This document shows positions 36,734-44,135 of a stretch of DNA of 52,603 bases, piece after piece. This DNA is from Pseudomonadota bacterium (GTDB taxonomy: Bacteria > Pseudomonadota > Gammaproteobacteria > Burkholderiales > Gallionellaceae). The stretch covers positions 1 through 52,603 of the forward strand of contig JAJYYO010000027.1 in the NCBI GenBank assembly GCA_021800795.1, written 5' to 3'. The notes under the pieces are model-generated. The model did no database searches and was not told the origin of the DNA. It saw nothing but the letters and a program-made list of their open reading frames with translations. The translations under genes and the position numbers were made by a program. Positions within the stretch are counted from its first letter, which is position 1. Each line of letters opens with the position of its first letter.

Positions 36734-38062
36734 TTACAGATGGTGGCTGTGAGCTTTGAGGCTGGCGGCCAGATTGATTCTTTTCTTGCGCCGTTCCGTA
36801 TAGCGCAGGCCGACAAAGGTAAGCAAGCCGACGATGGTCAGTCCGATGGTAAAGGCGGCGTAGGAGACTTGCCAGGGCAGGGTATGCGTCATCATCGAAT
36901 ATTCGGACATGCCGCCGATGCCGGCCAGCAGATTAAGCGGCATGAAAACGACGCTGATGATCGTCAGCCGTTTGATGTCCTTGTTCTGGTTGATATTGAT
37001 CGAGCTGTCCGTGGCATCCATCAGGAAGTTGATCTTGTTGAACAGGAACGCCGTATGCCCGTCCAGTGATTCGATGTCGCGCAAAATTTCGCGTACATCG
37101 TCGTGTTGCGATTCGGACAGGAATTTGCCGCGCATCAGAAAGGACAGCGCGCGCCGGGTATCCAGCACATTGCGGCGGATACGTCCGTTGAGGTCTTCTT
37201 CCTCGGCGATGGAGGCGAGTATGGCGGCTGCCTCGTCGTCGGTGATGCGTGAACTGAGTACCTGTTTGCCGACGATACCCAGGTCGGAATACACGTCTTC
37301 CAGCGCATTGGCCGAGTATTCCACATCGGCCGCATAAAGGTCGAGCAACACATCCTTGGCTTCGGATACGTAGCCGGACTGCGCCCGGGCGCGCAAACGC
37401 TGCAAGCGGAAAACCGGCAATTCTTCACCGCGCACCGAGAACAGCGTGCCTTTATGCAGAATGAACGCCACCGCAACGTTGCGTGAGGCGTCAACCCGGT
37501 CGAGCAAAAAATCGGAGTGCAGGTGCACAACGCCGCCTTCTTCGACATAGAATCTGGCGCTGCTCTCAAGATCGGTCAGTACCTTCGGGTTGGGCAATTC
37601 CAACCCGAACAACTCACTTGCCCATGTGATTTGTTCATCGTCAGGCGCGACCAGATCTACCCAGATGGGTTTTGCCCGGGCAAGATCCTCGCGGTTGGTG
37701 ATCGGAATCTGCCGCAAGCGTCCCTCATGCAGGTCAAACGCCCGTACGGTTACGCTGTGGTCCTGGGATCTGGCGCCAGTAACCAGTTCAGAGCGGACAT
37801 CGTCCGAGATGACCAGCAGGATTTCCTCTTTGCGATCTTCTGTAACCAACTGCCAGATGATCTCTCTGTCATCAGGTGACAGTGCCTCCAGGATGCGTGC
37901 GACCGACTGCGCATTCAGTTTTTCCAGTCTGAGCTGCAATTCCACAAGGTTCTGTTTGTGGGCCAGTGACTCGATTAGTTTGTGTTTTTGCAGCAGTCTG
38001 TTCACCTGCCACAGATTTTTTTGTATGGAAGTCTGATCTTCGTTCGTGTCCATTTCTTGCAT
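36734..38062 (-). CDS. CorA-family divalent-cation channel with an MgtE_N-like N-terminal region
   Basis: 442 residues. Residues about 45-95 (LRLEKLNAQSVARILEALSPDDREIIWQLVTEDRKEEILL) resemble the superhelical MgtE N-domain, unusual in front of CorA. The CorA cytoplasmic domain follows, with the long helix and two C-terminal membrane helices (ISVVFMPLNLLAGIGGMSEYS, and ISYAAF-type second helix ending in RRKKR). The pore motif is GMS (GGMSE) instead of the canonical GMN, so selectivity may differ. It probably imports Mg2+ or similar ions. It is divergent from no gene; it lies upstream of pstS on the same strand with 124 bp between. Confidence 0.9.
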   Translation of the reverse strand: MQEMDTNEDQTSIQKNLWQVNRLLQKHKLIESLAHKQNLVELQLRLEKLNAQSVARILEALSPDDREIIWQLVTEDRKEEILLVISDDVRSELVTGARSQDHSVTVRAFDLHEGRLRQIPITNREDLARAKPIWVDLVAPDDEQITWASELFGLELPNPKVLTDLESSARFYVEEGGVVHLHSDFLLDRVDASRNVAVAFILHKGTLFSVRGEELPVFRLQRLRARAQSGYVSEAKDVLLDLYAADVEYSANALEDVYSDLGIVGKQVLSSRITDDEAAAILASIAEEEDLNGRIRRNVLDTRRALSFLMRGKFLSESQHDDVREILRDIESLDGHTAFLFNKINFLMDATDSSININQNKDIKRLTIISVVFMPLNLLAGIGGMSEYSMMTHTLPWQVSYAAFTIGLTIVGLLTFVGLRYTERRKKRINLAASLKAHSHHL

Positions 38063-38189
38063 GACTTCGACCTATTCGTGAAATTTGCGCAATTCTAGCC
38101 TAATTCAGTGCATATTTATGCCTGCTCAGTTTCGTGTGGATCGCTTGCGCATCTTTTATATAAGCCTATCAAATAAGTTTGAATGCGCA

Positions 38190-38540
38190 TTGCCTCAAGT
38201 TAAAAGGTTACCGTAGGAATTGCTCGTTGCCTCATGTTCAGTGGTTACCGAAGCGGTTTAAAAATGATCCTGAGTTTACGCTGAATTCGCTTCTGAATAT
38301 CGAACGGATTCAGCGGCATACAGATCGTTCATCAGTTTGACCATTCTGGCATCGCTCATGCGGTCATAGCCGAATAGCTGGCGCACACATGAGCAGTTTT
38401 TCCGCTCAACATGCGCGTTGTCATTGGAGTGATAGGCGCGTCGTTCTTGCTTGCCCATGTCAGATTACCCGCGGTAACCTTTAACTTGAGGCAACGACCC
38501 CTTTTTGCGACTACCTTGGGTAACTTTTATCTTGAGTCAA
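38190..38540 (-). mobile_element. Remnant of an insertion sequence with nested inverted repeats
   Basis: Two direct copies on the left (38190-38213 and 38227-38250; TTGCCTCA...GGTTACCG) face two inverted copies on the right (38472-38494, CGGTAACC...TTGAGGCAA, and 38518-38540, GGGTAACT...TTGAGTCAA). Between them is only a fragment of transposase. The element fills most of the 552-bp spacer between the CorA gene and leuC; 38063-38189 is AT-rich with nothing recognisable. Confidence 0.75.
38276..38458 (-). pseudogene. Transposase C-terminal fragment (DDE integrase-like)
   Basis: 60 residues, reading AYHSNDNAHVERKNCSCVRQLFGYDRMSD then VKLMNDLYAAE. NDNAHVExKN...VRQLFGYDR is the end of an integrase-core transposase, with the Glu of AHVE as the catalytic third acid. 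The rest of the gene is missing and the fragment sits between inverted repeats, so it is a decayed remnant. Confidence 0.8.
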
Positions 38541-38614
38541 TTCGAGCTGCCAAACTGAGCCTGTTGTGTCATAATCGCGCGTTCTAGAATCGGTTATTCG
38601 TCAGGCGAAACATT

Positions 38615-40009
38615 ATGAGTGCACAAACTCTTTACGACAAACTCTGGAACTCTCATGTGGTGAGACAGGATGAGGACGGTACCGCGTTGATTTACATCGA
38701 CCGGCAACTGGTGCATGAAGTGACCAGCCCGCAAGCCTTCGAGGGGCTGAGGCTGGCGCATCGCCGCCCGTGGCGCATCGCCTCGATGCTGGCGGTGCCC
38801 GATCACAATGTGCCGACTACCAACCGTTCGGCAGGCATTGCTGATCCGGTCTCGCGCATACAGGTGGAAACGCTGGATGCGAATTGCGCCGAGTTTGGCG
38901 TGACGGAATTCAAAATGAACGACATTCGTCAGGGTATCGTGCATGTGATCGGTCCTGAACAGGGAGCGACCTTGCCCGGCATGACGGTGGTGTGCGGCGA
39001 TTCGCACACCAGCACTCATGGCGCGTTCGCCGCGCTGGCGCACGGCATCGGCACCTCCGAAGTCGAGCATGTGATGGCGACGCAGTGCCTGGTTGCCAAG
39101 AAATCAAAATCCATGGAGGTGCGTGTCGAAGGCATACTGGGACACGGCGTTACCGCAAAGGACATCGCGCTGGCGGTGATCGGCAAGATCGGTACGGCGG
39201 GCGGTACGGGTTACGCAATCGAGTTTGCAGGAAGTGCCATCCGTGCATTGAGCATGGAAGGTCGCATGACCTTGTGCAACATGGCGATAGAGGCGGGCGC
39301 GCGCGCCGGGATGATTGCGGTGGATGATACAACTCTGGACTACCTCAAAGGCCGTCCCTTTGCGCCTCAAGGCGATCTGTGGGATAAGGCCGTGGTTCAG
39401 TGGCGCAATTTGCACAGCGATCAGGGCGCCGCTTTCGATGCCGGCGTGCTGCTGGATGCGGCGGAAATTCGTCCTCAGGTGACCTGGGGTACTTCGCCTG
39501 AAATGGTGGTGGCGGTGGATGGTTGCGTGCCGGACCCGGCGACGCTCTCCGCCGACAAGCGTGAAGGCGCAGAGCGCGCGTTGATTTACATGGGGTTGAG
39601 CGCTAACACGCCCATTACCGACATTAAAATCGACAAGGTGTTCATCGGCTCCTGTACCAACGCGCGTATTGAAGATATGCGTGCCGCCGCTGCCGTAATT
39701 AAAGGCGGAAAAGTCACCGTGAAACAGGCGATGGTGGTGCCAGGTTCCGGTCTGGTCAAGCGGCAGGCCGAGCAGGAAGGGCTGGACAGGATATTTACGG
39801 ACGCGGGCTTCGAGTGGCGCGAGCCGGGTTGTTCGATGTGTCTTGCGATGAATGACGACAAACTGGCGGCAGGCGAGCGTTGCGCATCCACCTCCAACCG
39901 TAACTTCGAGGGGCGTCAGGGACAGGGCGGACGCACGCATCTGGTCAGTCCGGAGATGGCGGCGGCGGCAGCGATTGCCGGACATTTTGTGGATGTAAGC
40001 AAATTATGA
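38615..40009 (+). CDS. leuC: 3-isopropylmalate dehydratase large subunit
   Basis: 464 residues. It isomerises 2-isopropylmalate to 3-isopropylmalate with LeuD. The [4Fe-4S] cysteines lie in [16 protein letters not shown] and [37 protein letters not shown] is an aconitase-family active-site stretch. Its stop overlaps the next ATG (ATGA). The IS remnant lies just upstream, so the promoter is within ~75 bp before ATG 38615. Confidence 0.97.
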   Translation: MSAQTLYDKLWNSHVVRQDEDGTALIYIDRQLVHEVTSPQAFEGLRLAHRRPWRIASMLAVPDHNVPTTNRSAGIADPVSRIQVETLDANCAEFGVTEFKMNDIRQGIVHVIGPEQGATLPGMTVVCGDSHTSTHGAFAALAHGIGTSEVEHVMATQCLVAKKSKSMEVRVEGILGHGVTAKDIALAVIGKIGTAGGTGYAIEFAGSAIRALSMEGRMTLCNMAIEAGARAGMIAVDDTTLDYLKGRPFAPQGDLWDKAVVQWRNLHSDQGAAFDAGVLLDAAEIRPQVTWGTSPEMVVAVDGCVPDPATLSADKREGAERALIYMGLSANTPITDIKIDKVFIGSCTNARIEDMRAAAAVIKGGKVTVKQAMVVPGSGLVKRQAEQEGLDRIFTDAGFEWREPGCSMCLAMNDDKLAAGERCASTSNRNFEGRQGQGGRTHLVSPEMAAAAAIAGHFVDVSKL

Positions 40010-40290
40010 AAACCGTGAAGAGGACATTGGTTCTGCTGATGACGCTGGGTGTGCTTGCGGCTGCGCATGCATCTGCCGAGGAGAGTGTTCCGGAACGAGT
40101 TGGCAATGCGGTTAAGCGCGGTGGTGAAGCTGCCGGACGTGGCATTGAGAAGGGTGCGGAGGCGGCGGGTCATGGCATCCAAAAGGGCGGAGAGGCAACG
40201 GTTAGAGGTTTGAAAACGGCGGGTAACTGGGTGGACAGAAAGCTGCATGTGGGCGAGGAAAAATCAGGAAAGGCATCAGAGTCAAAATGA
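40006..40290 (+). CDS. Small exported repeat protein between leuC and leuD (entericidin position)
   Basis: 94 residues. A signal peptide ([19 protein letters not shown]) is followed by a repeating pattern ([29 protein letters not shown]) and a Lys/Glu tail. Betaproteobacteria often carry an entericidin-type lipoprotein here between leuC and leuD; this one has no lipobox cysteine, so it would be periplasmic. Overlapping codons at both ends (ATGA) tie it to the leu operon. Function unknown. Confidence 0.82.
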   Translation: MKTVKRTLVLLMTLGVLAAAHASAEESVPERVGNAVKRGGEAAGRGIEKGAEAAGHGIQKGGEATVRGLKTAGNWVDRKLHVGEEKSGKASESK

Positions 40291-40919
40291 AAAAATTTAC
40301 CCTGCTCAATGGTCTGGTCGCGCCTTTGGATCGCGCCAACGTGGACACGGATGCGATTATCCCGAAACAGTTTCTGAAATCCATCAAGCGTTCAGGTTTC
40401 GGCCCGAACGCATTCGATGAATGGCGTTATCTGGATCACGGCGAGCCGGGTATGGATAATTCGAATCGTCCGGTGAATCCGGATTTTGTATTGAATAAGC
40501 CGCGCTATCAGGGCGCGCAGATTCTGCTGGCTCGCGAGAATTTCGGTTGCGGCTCCTCGCGCGAACACGCGCCCTGGGCGCTGGAAGATTACGGTTTTCG
40601 CGCCATTATTGCCCCCAGCTTTGCCGACATCTTCTTCAATAACTGTTTCAAGAACGGCCTGTTGCCGATCAGGCTGGATGCGGGCAAGGTTGAAATACTG
40701 TTTCGTGAGGTGGAGGCAAACGCAGGTTACAAGCTTGCGATCGACCTTGAGCAGCAGACCATCGGCGCACCGGATGGTACGGTCTATCCGTTTGAAGTTG
40801 ACGCATTCCGCAAACATTGTCTGCTGAACGGGCTGGACGACATCGGGTTGACCTTGCAGCATGTGGACGAGATTGCCGCGTTCGAGGCCAGACACCACGC
40901 AGCGCAGCCCTGGCTGTAA
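40287..40919 (+). CDS. leuD: 3-isopropylmalate dehydratase small subunit
   Basis: 210 residues. [21 protein letters not shown] at the N-terminus and [45 protein letters not shown] are LeuD hallmarks. It completes the isomerase with LeuC. The ATG overlaps the preceding stop. A toxin-antitoxin pair starts one base after its stop. Confidence 0.97.
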   Translation: MKKFTLLNGLVAPLDRANVDTDAIIPKQFLKSIKRSGFGPNAFDEWRYLDHGEPGMDNSNRPVNPDFVLNKPRYQGAQILLARENFGCGSSREHAPWALEDYGFRAIIAPSFADIFFNNCFKNGLLPIRLDAGKVEILFREVEANAGYKLAIDLEQQTIGAPDGTVYPFEVDAFRKHCLLNGLDDIGLTLQHVDEIAAFEARHHAAQPWL

Positions 40920-40920
40920 G

Positions 40921-41211
40921 ATGCGCCTGACGGAGGAAGAGCAATCAGTCATCAAACGCATCGTCGCTGATGTGTTTGGCGATGATGCGGAATTATGGCT
41001 GTTCGGCTCCCGAGTGGATGAGGCCAAGCGCGGCGGGGATGTGGATTTGTATGTTGTGCCTGCGCTGTGTGACGATCTGTTTATGAAACGGGTGACTTGT
41101 CTGGGTAAGCTGGAGGCGGCGTTGCCCTATCCGGTTGATCTGGTGGTGCATGAGCCGGGACGCGACTTGCCGATTTACCGTATTGCCCGTGCGCAGGGGG
41201 TCAGGTTATGA
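40921..41211 (+). CDS. MntA-type nucleotidyltransferase antitoxin
   Basis: 96 residues of the minimal nucleotidyltransferase fold. The active-site motif GSRVDEAKRGGDVDL has the G-S-x10-D-x-D form of MntA antitoxins, which adenylylate the partner HEPN toxin. The next gene encodes that partner with a 4-base overlap. It begins one base after the leuD stop and has GGAGG-like signal only within leuD, so it depends on operon transcription. The start at 40921 matches the fold; the frame runs back into leuD. Confidence 0.88.
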   Translation: MRLTEEEQSVIKRIVADVFGDDAELWLFGSRVDEAKRGGDVDLYVVPALCDDLFMKRVTCLGKLEAALPYPVDLVVHEPGRDLPIYRIARAQGVRL

Positions 41212-41693
41212 ATGACAATGTGATTGAGGCTTTACGCGACAAGCTGAAACAGTTGCAGAAAATGCGCCGCAATCTGGCCTATTCTCACGATAAGGTGACC
41301 AGTTGGTGGCGGGTGGATGCCGATTTTGATGGCTGGAATGAAGATCAGCTTGAATCGCTGGCCGCGTTCAAGGGACGTTTTGCCGAGTTTCAGGATCACC
41401 TGGCGTCGGCGATGAAGCTGATTGCCAATATCGAAGGCGAGGACACGAGACTGTTCACCTACGTGCTCAACTACATGGTGCAGTTGGGTATTATTTCCGA
41501 CATGAATGACTGGCTGGCGGTGAGAGGGCTGAGAAATACGGCAACGCATGATTACTCGGAGTCGGAGGCGACTAAAGCGAAACACTTCGACAGCTTGCTG
41601 CAACACACGCATTATCTTTATGAAGCACTGGACAGCCTGGAGCGTTTTGCAGCTCAAGCATATTCAAAAAACTACGGGAATGATTCGTTATGA
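41208..41693 (+). CDS. HepT-type HEPN ribonuclease toxin
   Basis: 161 residues, all helical. The HEPN motif R-x4-H-x-Y is RNTATHDY near residue 111, with the tyrosine that MntA would adenylylate. The size and order (after the nucleotidyltransferase, overlapping) fit MntA-HepT modules. It overlaps leuB at its 3' end (TATGA), so the module is fully embedded in leuCDB. Toxicity is inferred from family only. Confidence 0.85.
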   Translation: MNDNVIEALRDKLKQLQKMRRNLAYSHDKVTSWWRVDADFDGWNEDQLESLAAFKGRFAEFQDHLASAMKLIANIEGEDTRLFTYVLNYMVQLGIISDMNDWLAVRGLRNTATHDYSESEATKAKHFDSLLQHTHYLYEALDSLERFAAQAYSKNYGNDSL

Positions 41694-42754
41694 AAATTGC
41701 AGTTTTGCCGGGTGACGGCATAGGACCGGAAATTGTGGCGCAGGCTGCAAAAGTACTTGAAGCGTTGCGCAGCGAGGGTTTGCCGATTGAAATGGAGTAT
41801 GCCCATATCGGTGGCGCAGGTTATGATACGGCGGGTGATCCGTTTCCGGTTGCGACAGAAACGCTGGTGCAGGCGTGTGATGCGGTGCTGCTGGGTGCGG
41901 TGGGCGGCTATCAATATGATACCTTGCCGCGCCCGCTGCGCCCTGAACAAGGCTTGTTGCGTATACGTAAGATATTAAATCTATTCGCTAATTTACGTCC
42001 TGCGCTGGTGTATCCGGAGCTGGTTAGTTCGTCCAGCCTGAAGCCTGAGCTGGTATCGGATCTGGATATCATGATTCTGCGCGAACTGACCGGCGATATT
42101 TATTTCGGTCAGCCGCGCGGCATCCGCACGCTGGATAACGGCGAGCGTCAGGGCTTTGACACCATGCATTACAGCGAGTCGGAGATTCGCCGTGTGGCGC
42201 ATGTCGGTTTCCAGATTGCGATGAAGCGCAGCTTCAAGCTGTGTTCGGTGGATAAGGCCAATGTGCTGGACACCAGCATGTTATGGCGCGAGATCGTCAC
42301 CGATGTGGCGCGCGAATATCCCGAGGTGGTGCTGTCGCATATGTATGTGGACAACGCCGCGATGCAACTGGTGCGTGCGCCCAAGCAGTTTGACGTGATT
42401 CTGACCGGAAATATTTTCGGTGACATTTTGTCGGACGAAGCTTCGATGCTGACCGGTTCCATCGGCATGTTGCCGTCCGCATCGCTGGATGCGAACAACA
42501 AGGGTTTGTATGAACCTTGCCATGGTTCTGCACCGGATATTGCGGGTATGGATATTGCGAATCCGCTGGCGACGATATTGTCGGTGGCGATGATGATGCG
42601 CTATACATTTGCGCAGGAAGCGCTTGCGCTGCGCATTGAAACTGCGGTGCGTCGCGTGTTGCAGCAAGGGCTGCGCACCACGGATATTTTCGAGGCCGGC
42701 ATGCAGCAAATTGGCTGCGAGGCGATGGGCGATGCAGTTGTTAAGAGCTTGTAG
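41690..42754 (+). CDS. leuB: 3-isopropylmalate dehydrogenase
   Basis: 354 residues. It oxidatively decarboxylates 3-isopropylmalate with NAD+. [44 protein letters not shown] and the metal site [27 protein letters not shown] are present, and [12 protein letters not shown] binds NAD. The ATG overlaps the HepT stop. The gene's last codons run into a long heptanucleotide repeat. Confidence 0.97.
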   Translation: MKIAVLPGDGIGPEIVAQAAKVLEALRSEGLPIEMEYAHIGGAGYDTAGDPFPVATETLVQACDAVLLGAVGGYQYDTLPRPLRPEQGLLRIRKILNLFANLRPALVYPELVSSSSLKPELVSDLDIMILRELTGDIYFGQPRGIRTLDNGERQGFDTMHYSESEIRRVAHVGFQIAMKRSFKLCSVDKANVLDTSMLWREIVTDVAREYPEVVLSHMYVDNAAMQLVRAPKQFDVILTGNIFGDILSDEASMLTGSIGMLPSASLDANNKGLYEPCHGSAPDIAGMDIANPLATILSVAMMMRYTFAQEALALRIETAVRRVLQQGLRTTDIFEAGMQQIGCEAMGDAVVKSL

Positions 42755-42815
42755 CCAGTTGCTTGTGGCTTGTAGCAAAACCGGTTTGGCTACACGCTAC
42801 GAGCCACAGGCTTTG
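42746..42815 (+). repeat. Heptanucleotide repeat between leuB and asd
   Basis: In register for ten steps of seven: AGCTTGT AGCCAGT, TGCTTGT GGCTTGT, AGCAAAA CCGGTTT, GGCTACA CGCTACG, AGCCACA GGCTTTG. The first unit contains the leuB stop. The two halves are also partly inverted (CTTGTGGCTTGTAGC with GCTACGAGCCACAGG), so a hairpin is possible. Confidence 0.85.
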
Positions 42816-42843
42816 CAAATTTTGAATTTAAGGAATAAGAAAC

Positions 42844-43866
42844 ATGAGTAAGCAATATGATGTATGCATTCTGGGCGCGACCGGCGCGGTGGGCGAGGCG
42901 ATGCTGGCGATACTGGAAGAGCGCAAGTTTCCGGTGCGCAACCTTTATCTGCTGGCTTCCAGCCGCTCAGCAGGCACCGAAATCATGTTCCGTGGCGAGG
43001 AGCACACCGTGCTGGATGTCGAAGGTTTCGATTTCTCAAAAACGCAAATCGGCTTGTTTTCGGCAGGCGGCAGCGTGTCTGAAAAATATGCACCGATTGC
43101 CGCTGCGGCCGGTTGTGTGGTGATCGACAATACCGCACATTTTCGTTACGACCGCGATATTCCGCTGGTGGTGCCCGAAGTCAATCCGCACGCGATTGCG
43201 CAATACAAGAATCGCGGCATCATCGCCAATCCGAACTGTTCGACCATACAGATGATGGTGGCATTGAAGCCCATCCGTGACGCGGTGGGTATTGCGCGTA
43301 TTAATGTGGCGACTTATCAGGCCGTATCGGGCACCGGCAAGGAAGCGATCGAGGAGCTTGTCAATCAGACCCGCGCGCTGTTCAGCTCGCAGGATGTGGA
43401 GGTGGAAGTCTATCCCAAGCGCATCGCCTTCAATGTGTTGCCGCAGATCGATGTGTTCATGGAGAACGGCTACACCAAGGAAGAAATGAAGATGGTGTGG
43501 GAGACTCAGAAAATCATGGAAGACGATACCATACTGGTGAATCCGACTGCGGTACGGGTGCCGGTGTTCTATGGTCATTCCGAAGCGCTGCACATCGAAA
43601 CCCGCAAAAAGATCACGGCTATCGAGGCGCGTGCCTTGCTGGAAAAGGCGCCGGGCGTGGTAGTGATGGATGAGCGCGTGCCGGGAGGCTGGCCGACGGC
43701 GGTGGATGCGGCGGGTACTGATGCGACTTACGTCGGACGCATACGCGAAGATTTGTCGCATCCGCTGGGTCTGGATATGTGGGTGGTGAGCGATAATGTG
43801 CGTAAAGGCGCGGCCCTCAACAGTGTGCAAATCGCCGAAATTCTGATCGCCGAATATCTGAATTAG
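42844..43866 (+). CDS. asd: Aspartate-semialdehyde dehydrogenase
   Basis: 340 residues. It reduces aspartyl phosphate to the semialdehyde for lysine, threonine and methionine synthesis. GATGAVGEAMLAILEER binds NADP; the catalytic Cys132 lies in IANPNCSTIQMMVAL; QAVSGTGKEAIEEL is conserved. The leuB-asd-fimV order is typical of Betaproteobacteria. The last 16 coding bases are copied just after the stop. Confidence 0.97.
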   Translation: MSKQYDVCILGATGAVGEAMLAILEERKFPVRNLYLLASSRSAGTEIMFRGEEHTVLDVEGFDFSKTQIGLFSAGGSVSEKYAPIAAAAGCVVIDNTAHFRYDRDIPLVVPEVNPHAIAQYKNRGIIANPNCSTIQMMVALKPIRDAVGIARINVATYQAVSGTGKEAIEELVNQTRALFSSQDVEVEVYPKRIAFNVLPQIDVFMENGYTKEEMKMVWETQKIMEDDTILVNPTAVRVPVFYGHSEALHIETRKKITAIEARALLEKAPGVVVMDERVPGGWPTAVDAAGTDATYVGRIREDLSHPLGLDMWVVSDNVRKGAALNSVQIAEILIAEYLN

Positions 43867-43884
43867 TTGCCGAATATCTGAATT
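43849..43884 (+). repeat. Direct repeat of the asd 3' end
   Basis: GCCGAATATCTGAATT at 43849-43864 (the end of asd, Ala-Glu-Tyr-Leu-Asn) recurs exactly at 43869-43884, 20 bp later, beyond the TAG. Confidence 0.9.
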
Positions 43885-44007
43885 GGACTGTTGTTCAACG
43901 GTGCAGTTTTGTTATGATTGCGCCGTTATTTTCGTTACTCAATAAATAAAGCGAGGCAGGTACTGTGCGAAAATTCTTGGTGAAACTCCCGGCCATTCGA
44001 CCAGGCA

Positions 44008-44033
44008 GGCAGGCTGCGCCAGCCCAGCCTGCC
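44008..44033 (+). repeat. Small palindrome in the fimV leader
   Basis: GGCAGGCTG and CAGCCTGCC form a 9-bp hairpin, followed by CCCTGAGCATTGACGAAGGG, a short dispersed-type sequence. It lies in the 269-bp spacer 43867-44135, which otherwise shows the asd tail repeat and an in-frame GTG at 43965 but no separate gene. Confidence 0.55.
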
Positions 44034-44135
44034 CTGAGCATTGACGAAGGGTCGCAGGTTGTGGCGAAACGTGCTGACTTGTCGATGCCTGAATATTCGA
44101 TGGTTGGAACGCTTGTTCAATTCAAGAAGTTCACC

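Noticed and set aside
38276..38458. A functional small gene of 60 codons
   Set aside because: It matches only the C-terminal end of an integrase-type transposase and sits between inverted repeats, so it was recorded as a pseudogene.
43965..44135. GTG start that would add 57 residues to FimV
   Set aside because: The extra part is repeat-derived and would bury the signal peptide that begins at 44136.
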